From: Actinoplanes teichomyceticus ATCC 31121
Lineage (GTDB): Bacteria > Actinomycetota > Actinomycetes > Mycobacteriales > Micromonosporaceae
Direction of reading: 5' to 3'
Length of the DNA: 64,000 bases
NCBI RefSeq assembly: GCF_003711105.1
Contig: NZ_CP023865.1
Coordinates: 7,423,001-7,487,000 of the forward strand
Part shown: piece after piece, positions 17,231 through 25,292 of the stretch
Numbering within the stretch: the stretch's first letter is position 1
How the letters are laid out: the number at the start of each line of letters is the position of its first letter
The notes under the pieces: model-generated
What the model was told of the DNA's origin: nothing
What the model saw: the letters and a program-made list of their open reading frames with translations, nothing else
Databases searched by the model: none
Position numbers and translations under genes: made by a program

Positions 17231-17282
17231 TGTCGGGTTCCCGGATCAGCGCTACCGATCTGCTCCCGGGGACAATGCTCGG

Positions 17283-18134
17283 ATGGCACAGCGCAGGGCG
17301 TCGCGACGACGGGTGGAGACGGTCGCCTCGGGCGTCGCCGAGCTGGTTCCGGACCCGGACCGGGACACCGCGTTCACCCTGCTTCTGGACGGCGCCCCGC
17401 AGTCGCACGTGGACCTGGCCGACCCCACGTACCTGCAGTTCGAGTACGTCCGGCGGATCGCGGCGGCGATCGACCTGGTGGCCGAGCCGGGCCGCCCGCT
17501 GCGCGCGCTGCATCTGGGCGGTGGCGCGCTGACCCTGCCGCGCTACCTGGCCGCGACCCGGCCGGGGTCGCCGCAGCGGGTGGTGGAGATCGACGGGCCG
17601 CTGGTCGAGATGGTCCGGCGGGAGCTTCCGCTCCCGGGCCAGGCCGGGATCCGGGTCCGGGTGGGCGACGCCCGGGAGGCCGTCGAGGGAATGCGCGATC
17701 GCGGGTACGACGTGATCGTCCTGGACGTCTTCGCCGGCGCCCGCACCCCGGCGCACCTCGCCTCGGTGGAGTTCGCCCGGCAGGTGGCCCGGGTGCTCGC
17801 CCCGGCCGGCTGGCTGATCGCCAACGTGGCCGACGGCCCCCCGCTCAAGCACGCCCGCACCCAGGTCGCCACGATCCGGTCGGTGCTGCCGCAGGCGTGT
17901 CTGGTTGCCGACGCGGCGGTGCTGCGCGGCCGCCGGTTCGGCAATCTGGTGGTGCTCGCCGGGCGCACCCCGCCTCCGGTGGCCGAGCTCGCCCGCCGGG
18001 CGGCGGGCGACTGGTTCCCGGGGCGGGTGGAGACCGATCTCGATCGGTTCGCGGCCGGGGCGGCACCGGTTCCGGACGCCGCCGCGGTCGCTTCGCCACC
18101 ACCACCCGCCGGCCTTTTTGGTAACCGAAAGTAA
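17283..18134 (+). CDS. Spermidine-synthase-like methyltransferase-fold protein
   Basis: A 283-aa Rossmann protein of the spermidine synthase superfamily. The nucleotide-binding loop is LHLGGGALTLPRYL (about 79-92), the acidic end of beta-2 is VVEIDGPLV, and the third acidic motif is VIVLDVFAGARTPAHL. Such short, stand-alone actinobacterial members are often annotated as fused-MFS spermidine synthase relatives; whether they transfer aminopropyl groups is not established. The C-terminal 40 residues are Pro/Ala-rich. The gene is divergent from DUF1800. Confidence 0.75.
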   Translation: MAQRRASRRRVETVASGVAELVPDPDRDTAFTLLLDGAPQSHVDLADPTYLQFEYVRRIAAAIDLVAEPGRPLRALHLGGGALTLPRYLAATRPGSPQRVVEIDGPLVEMVRRELPLPGQAGIRVRVGDAREAVEGMRDRGYDVIVLDVFAGARTPAHLASVEFARQVARVLAPAGWLIANVADGPPLKHARTQVATIRSVLPQACLVADAAVLRGRRFGNLVVLAGRTPPPVAELARRAAGDWFPGRVETDLDRFAAGAAPVPDAAAVASPPPPAGLFGNRK

Positions 18135-18293
18135 TGATAGGTTCGGCCGACCGTCCATCGGTGATCACCGTCCGGTGTCGAAACGGAAAGTTCCGGTGTG
18201 ATTCGCGTCGGGTCGCTGGCGACACTGGTAGGACAGGGCTGTAATCGTCTCGGCCGCATGTTTCCGATCGCGGCGTGAACGGGGAAGGCAACC

Positions 18294-19463
18294 ATGTTCC
18301 ACCAGCACTTCCTGTCCGCTCCGGGTACCGACCTCGGTCCGCTGGACAGCGGCGAGCGGGTGTTGTGGCGCGGCCGCTGCGCCGTCGCCGAGTATGCGTT
18401 CGACGAGGCTTCCTCGCTGCCGCGATGGACCCTGCCGGAGGAGACCGAGGTCTTCGTCACCGACCGCCGGGTTCGCTATTCGTATGCGGATGAGACCACT
18501 CTGCGTAATGGTGAGCTGTTCTGGCTGTGGCCGCAGCACCTGCGCGTGCAGCCGGGCAACCGGGACACCGGCCGGACCGCCACGGTCACCCAGATCCAGC
18601 TGGTCTGCAACGGGCCCGAGGGCAGCTATCCGGCCCTGGTGTTCGCCGGCGGCGACCTGGCCACCGTGGGCGACGCCGACCGGCTGGCCAACGTGCTGCG
18701 CCAGGCCATCGCCCGGTTCCGGGTGGAGAACGCCACCGAGATCGGGGTGGCCCCGGTGCACGCGCGGATGCTGTCCCGGCTGCTGATCGGACCGGAGTTC
18801 ACCAACTACCAGGGCGGCGAGGGGCAGACGGTGTCGCTGCTCGGCTCCGTCCCGGTGCCCGCCCAGGAGCCGGCCGCCCCCGCGTACGCCGAGCCCGCCC
18901 CCGCGTACGCCGAGCCCGCCCCCGCGTACGCCGAGCCCGCCCCGGCCTACGCCGAGCCCGCCTACCAGGAGGCCGCCCCGGCCGCCTACCAGGAACCGGC
19001 CTACGCCGAGACGGTTTACGCCGAGACGGCCTACCAGCAGCCGGCGTATCGGGAGCCCGCCTACGCCGAGCCGGCCTACGAGCCCGCGGCGTCGTCCCCG
19101 GTCTCGTCGATGCCCGTCTCCTCGATGCCGGTCTCGCCCACGCCGGTCTCCGCCGTGCCGGTGTCGTCCATGCCGACGTCGTCCATGCCGACGTCGTCGA
19201 TGCCGACCTCGGGCGGGCGTGGCGCTCCGCAGCGTCCCGGCCGGGAGGCCGACGCCCTCCGCGCCGAGGAGGCCATGCGCGCCGAGCAGGACTCGCGGCA
19301 CTCCGAGCCGGACCTGGCGTCCCGGGCCGCGAGCCTGGCCGCCCGGGTGGCCAGCCTGATGTCCGGCGGCCTCGACGACGACGCGGCCGGCCGGTTCGGG
19401 GTCCAGACCGCGAACCTGTCGGCGTACCTCAACCGCGCCGACGAGCCCGGGTCACGCCACTGA
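18294..19463 (+). CDS. Hypothetical protein: PH-like domain plus Pro/Tyr/Ser repeat region
   Basis: A 389-aa protein. Residues 1-155 form a compact domain (GERVLWRGRCAVAEYAF ... ETEVFVTDRRVRYSY ... GELFWLWPQHLRV) resembling bacterial PH-like domains. Residues about 195-265 are AYAEPAP/AYQEP repeats encoded by near-identical 21-bp units (18885-18960). Residues about 270-305 are SSMPVS/SSMPTS repeats. A charged C-terminal helix follows (ADALRAEEAMRAEQDS). Ribosome-binding site GGGGAAGG lies upstream of the ATG. No function is recognised. The repeats suggest an unstructured linker or interaction region prone to length change. Confidence 0.7.
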   Translation: MFHQHFLSAPGTDLGPLDSGERVLWRGRCAVAEYAFDEASSLPRWTLPEETEVFVTDRRVRYSYADETTLRNGELFWLWPQHLRVQPGNRDTGRTATVTQIQLVCNGPEGSYPALVFAGGDLATVGDADRLANVLRQAIARFRVENATEIGVAPVHARMLSRLLIGPEFTNYQGGEGQTVSLLGSVPVPAQEPAAPAYAEPAPAYAEPAPAYAEPAPAYAEPAYQEAAPAAYQEPAYAETVYAETAYQQPAYREPAYAEPAYEPAASSPVSSMPVSSMPVSPTPVSAVPVSSMPTSSMPTSSMPTSGGRGAPQRPGREADALRAEEAMRAEQDSRHSEPDLASRAASLAARVASLMSGGLDDDAAGRFGVQTANLSAYLNRADEPGSRH

Positions 19464-19592
19464 CCGCGCCGCGTGCACCTGGTGCGCGCGGCGCAGCAGC
19501 TCCATCAGGTCGCTCTGCTGCCGGATCCGGTCCCGGTACCGCTCCGGCAGCGAGCGCGGGCGCTCCCGGTCGGCGAGCAGCCGGTGGTACAC
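19452..19592 (-). CDS. Possible small ORF downstream of the pentapeptide gene
   Basis: 46 codons from GTG 19592 to the stop at 19452, too short for standard listing. The protein is hydrophilic and helical in character (LLADRERPRSLPERYRDR; SDLMELLRRAHQ). It lies 28 nt after the pentapeptide-gene stop in the same direction and overlaps the end of the convergent gene by 12 nt. The ribosome-binding site is weak (AAGGACGAG abuts the start). Treat as tentative. Confidence 0.3.
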   Translation of the reverse strand: MYHRLLADRERPRSLPERYRDRIRQQSDLMELLRRAHQVHAARSVA

Positions 19593-19620
19593 CTCGTCCT
19601 TCAGAGCGGATCGGCACCGT

Positions 19621-20391
19621 TCACTGCGGGTCGGTCACCGCGGCCCGCAGCTGGGCCCCGGTCAGGAACAACGCCCCGGTCAGGTCGGCGCCGCGCAGGT
19701 CCGCGCCCCGCAGATCGGCGCCGGTGAAGTCGGCCCGGCGCAGGTCCGCGTCGCGCAGGTCGGCGCCGAGCAGCAGCGCGCCGCGGAAACTCGCGCCGCG
19801 CAGGTCGGCGCCGCGGAACCGGCGGCCGATCAGCTGCGCTCCGCTGTGGTCCGGACGGCGCCCGCCGGCGCCGGCCCGGGCCAGCTCGCTGGCCCGGCGC
19901 AGCAGCGGCACGACCCCTTTCCGGTACGCGTCCACATCCAGCCCACGCAGCTCGCCCGCCGGCCGTGCGGCGAGCGCGTCGATCTCGTCCCGGGCGGCCC
20001 GCAGCTTCGGGTGCAGCCGCCGCGCCTCGTCCAGCTTCAGCGCCTCGGTCAGCAGCCAGAGCAGCTCGTGCAGCTGGCGCATCACCGGCAGGGTGGCGAA
20101 CATCGCGCCGGCGATCTCCGGGGCGCCGCGCCAGTCCCGGCCGCCGAACGTCTCCTGGGTGATGCGCTGCCCGGCGCCGAAGCAGTCGAACACCACGCAA
20201 CCGCGGAAGCCGCTCTCGGTCAGCCGCTCGTGGATCCGGCAGCGGAAGTCGTCGCCGAGGTTGCGGCAGGCCTGCCCGGCCGGCTTGTCCACGGCGAAGT
20301 CCGACGACTTGGCGAAGGCCGGCGCCACGCAGCACAGCCCGGCGCACCGGGCGCAGTCCGCTTCCAGGCGGGTCATCTCATCAGTTCCCAT
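19621..20391 (-). CDS. Cys-rich domain fused to pentapeptide repeats
   Basis: About 256 aa from ATG 20391 (alternatives GTG 20412, ATG 20376). The N-terminal 90 residues contain DCARCAGLCC, then QACRNLGDDFRCRIH and GCVVFDCFGAG, a Cys pattern like YkgJ-type metal-chelating proteins. A helical linker (about 95-185) is followed by about ten A(D/N)LRG-type pentapeptides (FRGADLRGASFRGALLLGAD ...), which fold into a right-handed quadrilateral beta-helix in known members. Role unknown; some pentapeptide proteins bind DNA gyrase, but nothing here shows that. Confidence 0.8.
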   Translation of the reverse strand: MGTDEMTRLEADCARCAGLCCVAPAFAKSSDFAVDKPAGQACRNLGDDFRCRIHERLTESGFRGCVVFDCFGAGQRITQETFGGRDWRGAPEIAGAMFATLPVMRQLHELLWLLTEALKLDEARRLHPKLRAARDEIDALAARPAGELRGLDVDAYRKGVVPLLRRASELARAGAGGRRPDHSGAQLIGRRFRGADLRGASFRGALLLGADLRDADLRRADFTGADLRGADLRGADLTGALFLTGAQLRAAVTDPQ

Positions 20392-20504
20392 AGAACCGCC
20401 AGTCTCCCGCACCCGGCCGCTCGACCGCCCACCAGGTCAATCGCTGTGACCAGCATCTTCGACGTGCCGGGCGCCGGCGTCGCGCGGCCGGCCCGGTTCC
20501 GGGG

Positions 20505-21305
20505 TCAGCACGCCGGGCCCAGGGCGTCCCGGACGTGCCGCAGCGCCACCGGATGGTGCAGGATCCCGAGGTGCCCGACCAGCGCGCGCGGGGCGTGCCG
20601 CTGCAGCACCACCTGCCGGGCCTGCGGCACGGCGCGCAGCGACGCGGCGTAGGGCGTGACCATCTGGTCGTACCGGGTGACGATCGTGGTGAACCGCACC
20701 GCGGGCGCCGGCGGGGCCGCCTCGATCGCGGTCAGCACCGCGGAACCCGGCAGCTGCTCCCGCCAGCTGGGGATCTTCGCGTCCAGCCAGTGCCGCAGCC
20801 GCGCCGGCAGCCGATCCGGCCGGCGCAGCAGCCCGTGCAGGGTGGTGCCGCCATAGGTGGGCGCCAGCCCCACGACCGACCGGACCGCCCCGGCTCCCGG
20901 CGCCCCGGCGAGGCACCGCACCAGGTAGTGCGCGAGCACCGCACCCCACGAGTGCCCCACCACGTCGACCTGCGCCGCCCCGGTCACCGCGCGCACCCGC
21001 TCGATGAACTCGCCGAGCTCGGCCGCGTGCGTGTGGGTGGCACTCGTGCCCGCGGTCGGCCGGGCCCGCCGCCACTGGAACGCGAAGACGTCCCGGCCGT
21101 CGCCGGCCAGCAACGGCGCCAGCGTGAACCAGTCGCAGGCGGCCCGCCCGTTGGTCCCGTGCACCAGCACCACGGGCGCTCCGGAACCGCCGGCCGCACC
21201 GGCCCCCACCTGGCGCGCCCCGGGCGGCAGCCCGCGCGGCTGCGCAGCCCCGTGCCGCAGCGCCGCCCGCCGCCCGTACCGAACCGGCTCCGGCACACTC
21301 TCCAC
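20505..21305 (-). CDS. Lipase/esterase, alpha/beta hydrolase
   Basis: A 266-aa triacylglycerol-lipase-like hydrolase. The oxyanion segment VVLVHGTNGRAACDWFTLAPLL, nucleophile elbow VVGHSWGAVLAHYL, acid region FTTIVTRYDQMVTPY and final VGHLGILHHP (His) are visible. The family hydrolyses ester lipids, often secreted, though no clear signal peptide is seen here. I place the start at GTG 21305, preceded by GAGG. The frame stays open to 21614, but that extension is the 31-bp tandem repeat array and is unlikely to be translated. Confidence 0.82.
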   Translation of the reverse strand: MESVPEPVRYGRRAALRHGAAQPRGLPPGARQVGAGAAGGSGAPVVLVHGTNGRAACDWFTLAPLLAGDGRDVFAFQWRRARPTAGTSATHTHAAELGEFIERVRAVTGAAQVDVVGHSWGAVLAHYLVRCLAGAPGAGAVRSVVGLAPTYGGTTLHGLLRRPDRLPARLRHWLDAKIPSWREQLPGSAVLTAIEAAPPAPAVRFTTIVTRYDQMVTPYAASLRAVPQARQVVLQRHAPRALVGHLGILHHPVALRHVRDALGPAC

Positions 21306-21401
21306 TGCTGCCTCGCTTCGCGTCGTTCGATGTCCCGGGAACGATGGTGCACCGGGGACGGCGGGATCCGCTCCCGGCCCGGCGCGAGAATCCGTGCCCC
21401 A

Positions 21402-21597
21402 GGGACCGCGTGGCGGGGTTCTCCGGAGCCCCCGGGACCGCGTGGCCAGGTTCTCCGGAGCCCCCGGGACCGCGTGGCCAAGTTCTCGGAGCCCCCGGGA
21501 CCGCGTGGCCAAGTTCTCGGAGCTCCCGGGACCGCGTGGCCGAGCTCTCCGGGCCCACGGGACGGCGTGGCCGAGCTCTCCGGGCCCACGGGACGGC
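21402..21597. repeat. 31/32-bp tandem repeat array, about 6.3 copies
   Basis: Units beginning GGGACCGCGTGGCC recur at 21402, 21434, 21466, 21497, 21528, 21559 and 21590. Copies differ at a few positions and are contiguous, with no unique spacers. The array fills most of the gap between the lipase start and the tRNA terminator. Confidence 0.9.
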
Positions 21598-21695
21598 GAT
21601 CGCGACACGGGCATGTCGTGTCAGCGACCGGCGACGACACCCGCCGGGCACGGGACCGCGGAGACGGCGGCCCCGGCGCTGCTCGCAAAAACGAA

Positions 21696-21726
21696 AAACG
21701 CGGTCCGTCTCGAACGGACCGCGTTT
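21696..21726 (-). terminator. Rho-independent terminator of the first initiator tRNA
   Basis: A perfect 13-bp stem (21726-21714 with 21708-21696, 5-nt loop) lies 12 nt past the tRNA end. On the minus strand it is followed by a T-rich run, TTTTTCGTTTTT. This is one of the clearest terminators in the window. Confidence 0.9.
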
Positions 21727-21738
21727 CCGATACTGCAT

Positions 21739-21815
21739 TGGTAGCGGGGACAGGATTTGAACCTGCGACCTCTGGGTTATGAGCCCAGCGAGCTACCGAG
21801 CTGCTCCACCCCGCG
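21739..21815 (-). tRNA. Initiator tRNA-fMet (CAU), copy 1, CCA encoded
   Basis: A 77-nt gene including encoded CCA (21741-21739). The anticodon is CAU. Initiator hallmarks are present: no Watson-Crick pair at 1-72 (C1 against U72) and three consecutive G-C pairs at the base of the anticodon loop (GGG/CCC). The TTCAAAT T-loop is standard. The sequence matches the second copy at every position of the 74-nt body. Confidence 0.97.
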
Positions 21816-21872
21816 TCGGCTCGTTAAGCCTAGCGCACCGGTGAACGAGCGGCGAATCCGCCCCCGACGGGC

Positions 21873-22022
21873 CCGGCTCCCGTGCACCGCCGGGTCCGTC
21901 GCATCACGCGCCGGGATACGGCACCACGTCGAACCGGCTCCCGCGCACCGCCGGGTCCGTCGCATTACGCGCCGGGATACGGCACCACGTCGAACCGGCT
22001 CCCGCGCACCGCCGGGTCCGTC
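21873..22022. repeat. 61-bp tandem repeat, about 2.5 copies
   Basis: Units begin CCGGCTCCCG at 21873, 21934 and 21995, the last being truncated after 28 bp. Copies 1 and 2 differ at only two positions. The array lies between the tRNA and the glycosyltransferase gene, in otherwise gene-free DNA (21816-22193). Confidence 0.88.
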
Positions 22023-22193
22023 AGGCTCTCCCGGCCGGACCCGGCGCGCCCCGGACGCCCGGGAACTCCGCCAGGTTTGGTGCGCTGTTGGCGAAACGTT
22101 CACATCGCAGCGCCTGTGGCATGTGGACCGGGTGGGCTAGCGTGCCCCGCGTAGTCGCCCTGTTCCGTACGAGAAACCCGGGGAGTCCCGCTC

Positions 22194-23198
22194 GTGAGCG
22201 AACCCGGCCTGACGCTGTCGGTCGTCATCCCGATGTTCAACGAGGAAGCGGTCATCCCGCTGCTGGTGCAGCGGCTGCGGCCGGCTCTCGACGGCGTCGG
22301 CGAGCCGTACGAGGTGGTCGCCGTCGACGACGGCAGCCGGGACGCGACCTACGCCGTCCTGCAGGGCGTGCGGCGGACGTGGCCGCAACTGCGGATCGTG
22401 CGGCTGCGCCGCAACAGCGGCCACCAGGCGGCGTTGAACGCGGGGCTGATGTCGGCCCGGGGCGCCTACGTCGCCAGCATCGACGCGGACCTGCAGGACC
22501 CGCCGGAGAAGATCCCGGAGATGCTGGAGCTGGCCCGGACGCAGGGTCTGGACATCGTCTACGGCGTGCGCAGCGACCGGGGCACCGACACCCGGTTCAA
22601 GCGCTGGACCGCGGGGGCGTACTACCGGCTGATGCGCCGGATGGTGGGCCGCAACGTGCCGTCGCAGGGCGGCGACTTCCGGCTGCTGTCGCGCACCACC
22701 GTCGAGGCGCTGCGGGAGCTGCCCGAGCGGGCGCCGGTGCTGCGCCTGCTGGTGCCGTGGATCGGGTTCCCGAGCGGGCAGGTGTCCTACGTCCGCGAGG
22801 AGCGGGCGGCGGGCAGCACGAAGTACCCGCTGCGCAAGATGATCATGCTGGCCGTGGACAGCATCACGAACTTCTCGGCCGCCCCGCTGCGGCTGGCCAC
22901 CTGGCTCGGCGTGTCCGGCATGGCGATCAGCGCGGTGCTGGTGGTCATGGGCCTGATCGCCTACGCGCGCGGCACCGTGGTGCCCGGCTGGTCCTCGCTG
23001 TTTCTGGCGGTGCTGCTGCTCGGGGCGATCCAGCTGCTGTGCCTGGGCCTGCTCGGTGAGTACGTCGGCCGCCTCTACACCGCGGTGCAGAACCGCCCGG
23101 CGTACTTCATCGCCTCGGACACCGAGTCGTCGCCGGCGCGGGTGCCGGCCAGCCGGACGGCCGTGGAGGACTCGCTCGGGGAGCGGGTCACCCTGTGA
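22194..23198 (+). CDS. GT2 polyprenyl-phosphate glycosyltransferase, GtrB/DPM-like, with two TM helices
   Basis: A 334-aa family 2 glycosyltransferase. The N-terminal GT-A domain has SVVIPMFNEE, VDDGSRDAT and the metal site DADLQDPPE, with the GGDFRLLSR acceptor region. Two C-terminal membrane helices follow (about 235-260 and 268-292). Relatives charge undecaprenyl or dolichyl phosphate with glucose, mannose or aminoarabinose for wall glycan decoration. The donor cannot be read from sequence. GTG start at 22194 follows GGGGAG. A palindromic hairpin separates it from the convergent MFS gene. Confidence 0.9.
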   Translation: MSEPGLTLSVVIPMFNEEAVIPLLVQRLRPALDGVGEPYEVVAVDDGSRDATYAVLQGVRRTWPQLRIVRLRRNSGHQAALNAGLMSARGAYVASIDADLQDPPEKIPEMLELARTQGLDIVYGVRSDRGTDTRFKRWTAGAYYRLMRRMVGRNVPSQGGDFRLLSRTTVEALRELPERAPVLRLLVPWIGFPSGQVSYVREERAAGSTKYPLRKMIMLAVDSITNFSAAPLRLATWLGVSGMAISAVLVVMGLIAYARGTVVPGWSSLFLAVLLLGAIQLLCLGLLGEYVGRLYTAVQNRPAYFIASDTESSPARVPASRTAVEDSLGERVTL

Positions 23199-23232
23199 CC
23201 ACCGCCGGCACGAAGCCGGCTGCGCGGGCCGG

Positions 23233-23258
23233 GGCGGCCGCCCCGCGGGGCGGCCGCC
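23233..23258. terminator. GC-rich hairpin between convergent glycosyltransferase and MFS genes
   Basis: A perfect 12-bp palindromic stem, GGCGGCCGCCCC with its complement, and a 2-nt centre. It lies in the 72-bp gap between two converging genes; no U-tract. Confidence 0.55.
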
Positions 23259-23270
23259 TCGCCGGGTGAC

Positions 23271-24722
23271 TCAGGCCGCCGCCCGGCGGGACCGGGCGGT
23301 GACCGCCGCGATCACGTTGAGCACCAGCCCGGCCAGCGCCACCCCGGTGACCAGGCCGACGCCGGGCCGGAACGGGGCGAAGTCGCCGGGGGCCGCGGTC
23401 GTGGTGGCCGAGGCGACCAGCGCGGTCACCACGGCCAGCACCAGCGCGGTGCCGACCTGTCCGGAGGACTGCACCAGCCCGGACGCCAGCCCCTGCTCCG
23501 AGTCGTCGATGCCGTCGGTGGCCTGCGCCATGATCGAGCTGAAGCCGAACGCGAACCCGCCGCCGAGCAGCAGCATCGCCGGGAGCACGGTGACCAGGTA
23601 GCCGGGCCGGCTGCCGGCGGTGGCGAGGAACCACACGTACCCGGCGCTGAGCGAGGCCGTCGCGGCCACGATCAGCGGGGCGGTTCCGTACCGGTCGATC
23701 AGCCGGCCCATGAACGGCGAGCTGAACGCGACCAGCAGCCCGGCCGGCAGCAGCGCCAGGGCCATCCGCAGCGGCGCCCAGTGCAGCACGTCCTGCAGGT
23801 AGAGCGTCATCATGAACTGGAAGCTGACGTACGACCCCATCAGCGCGACCATGCTGGCGTTGGCACGCACGATCGCGCCGATCCGGAAGATGCTCAGCCG
23901 CACCAGCGGGTGCCGGACCCGGCTCTCCGCCACCACGAACGCGGCCAGCAGGGTCACGGCGAGCGCCGCGACCCCCGCGGTCAGCGCGTCGAATCCGCGC
24001 TGCGGGGCGGTGACCACGGCGTACACCGCGAGCAGCATCCCGCCGACCAGGGTGACCGCGCCGATCAGGTCGTGGCCGCCCTCGGCGGCGGGCCGGTCGC
24101 GCGGGATGAGGGCGAGGCCGGCCACCAGCGCGCCGAGCGCCAGCGGCACCGGGACCAGGAACGTCCACCGCCAGCCCAGGCTGGTCAGCACGCCGCCGAG
24201 GATGAGGCCGGAGGAGTAGCCGCTGGCGCCGAAGACCGTGAAGATCGACAGTGCCCGGTTGCGGGCCGGGCCCTCGGCGAACGTGGTGGTCAGGATGCTC
24301 ATCGCGGTCGGCGCGGTGAACGCGGCGGCCAGGCCCTTGACGAACCGGGTGGCGATCAGCAGGCCGCCGTCGTCGACCAGGCCGCCGACCAGCGAGGCGA
24401 CGGTGAACACGGCCAGCGCGATCAGGAAGACCCGCCGCCGGCCGAGCAGGTCGGCGGTGCGCCCGCCGAGCAGCAGCAGACCGCCGTAGCCGAGCACGTA
24501 GCCGTTGACGATCCACTGCAGCGCGGTGGTGGAGAGCCCGAGTTCGGAACCGATCGAGGGCAGTGCCACCCCGACCATCGAGACGTCCAGGCCGTCGAGG
24601 AACAGGACGGCGCACAACACCGCGAGCACGCCCCAGAGCCGGGGCGTCCAGCGCTGTTCCGCGGCGGCGACCGCCGGCGCGCCGGAGGCCGCGGAGGGGG
24701 TCAGGGTTTCGGTGATAGTCAC
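23271..24722 (-). CDS. MFS drug transporter, DHA2 (14-TM) family
   Basis: A 483-aa integral membrane protein with about 14 helices. The DHA2 signatures are motif D1 in LDGLDVSMVGVALPSIG, ALQWIVNGYVLGYGGLLLLGGRTADLLGRRRVF (motif A) and motif C near GLILGGVLTSLGWRWTF. Relatives are proton-driven multidrug or antibiotic exporters (EmrB/QacA). A MarR regulator is divergent across a 93-bp gap with an 18-bp palindrome, so substrate-induced derepression is likely. Substrate unknown. Confidence 0.9.
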   Translation of the reverse strand: MTITETLTPSAASGAPAVAAAEQRWTPRLWGVLAVLCAVLFLDGLDVSMVGVALPSIGSELGLSTTALQWIVNGYVLGYGGLLLLGGRTADLLGRRRVFLIALAVFTVASLVGGLVDDGGLLIATRFVKGLAAAFTAPTAMSILTTTFAEGPARNRALSIFTVFGASGYSSGLILGGVLTSLGWRWTFLVPVPLALGALVAGLALIPRDRPAAEGGHDLIGAVTLVGGMLLAVYAVVTAPQRGFDALTAGVAALAVTLLAAFVVAESRVRHPLVRLSIFRIGAIVRANASMVALMGSYVSFQFMMTLYLQDVLHWAPLRMALALLPAGLLVAFSSPFMGRLIDRYGTAPLIVAATASLSAGYVWFLATAGSRPGYLVTVLPAMLLLGGGFAFGFSSIMAQATDGIDDSEQGLASGLVQSSGQVGTALVLAVVTALVASATTTAAPGDFAPFRPGVGLVTGVALAGLVLNVIAAVTARSRRAAA

Positions 24723-24733
24723 GCCCGGAACAC

Positions 24734-24751
24734 TAGATGCGTACGCATCTA
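24734..24751. promoter_or_regulatory. 18-bp perfect palindrome, probable MarR operator
   Basis: TAGATGCGTACGCATCTA is a perfect inverted repeat in the divergent gap between the MFS gene and the MarR gene. It starts 12 bp from the MFS start codon. MarR dimers bind palindromes of this size. A degenerate second site with GCAT half-elements lies near 24760-24795. Confidence 0.75.
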
Positions 24752-24815
24752 ATGTCTATGCATCGTTTGCAGGAGCATATATTTCGCGTGCATCGACCGT
24801 CCGGTACGGAGTAGG

Positions 24816-25208
24816 ATGCCCGGCATGGAGCTGGAGAACGACCTTGTCGAACGCTGGCGGTCCCTCCTGACCTCCTACAACGAGGTCGCCGGCCACCTTG
24901 AGCGGGCCCTGAGCGAGTCCCACGACCTCACCCTCAGTGAGTACGAGACTCTCGACCGTCTCACCACCCACGAGTGTGACAAGCGACGCATGCAGGATCT
25001 CGCCGACACCATGTACCTGAGCCAGAGCGCCCTGTCCCGGACGGTGAGCCGCCTGGTGAAGAACGGGCTGGTCGAGCGGACCCACTGCGAGGCCGACCGG
25101 CGCGGCGTGTTCGTGGAGCTCACCGCGGCCGGTCGCCAGCGCTGGGCGCAGGCCCGTCGGACCCACCTCGCGGTGCTGGCCGAGCATCTGCGCCCGGCGG
25201 TCGCCTGA
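24816..25208 (+). CDS. MarR-family transcriptional regulator
   Basis: A 130-aa winged-helix protein. DNA-binding region: MQDLADTMYLSQSALSRTVSRLVKNGLVERTHCEADRRGVFVELTAAG, where the recognition helix and the DRR wing are typical of MarR. The N- and C-terminal helices form the dimer interface. It probably represses the divergent efflux gene and itself through the palindrome at 24734-24751. Start ATG 24816 (GGAG close by) or ATG 24825 (AGGA at 8 nt). Confidence 0.9.
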   Translation: MPGMELENDLVERWRSLLTSYNEVAGHLERALSESHDLTLSEYETLDRLTTHECDKRRMQDLADTMYLSQSALSRTVSRLVKNGLVERTHCEADRRGVFVELTAAGRQRWAQARRTHLAVLAEHLRPAVA

Positions 25209-25292
25209 GCCGGTCCGCGAGCCCGGGCCGTCAGCCCGGCGCACCCGGCCGGGCCACACCGGCCGCCCGGAGCAGCGAGCCGCGGAGCCGGC

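Noticed and set aside
21305..21614. N-terminal extension of the lipase through the 31-bp repeats
   Set aside because: Translation would be Arg/Pro/Gly low-complexity from a tandem array; a GTG with ribosome-binding site exists at 21305.
21757..22140. ORFs beginning MNLRPLGYEPSELP at both tRNA loci (also 30305-30673)
   Set aside because: They are translations of the antisense strand of the two identical initiator tRNA genes; common artefact, no ribosome-binding site.
24753..24810. Possible transposon end near the MarR gene from AT-rich sequence
   Set aside because: AT-richness fits a divergent promoter; no target duplication or transposase is present.
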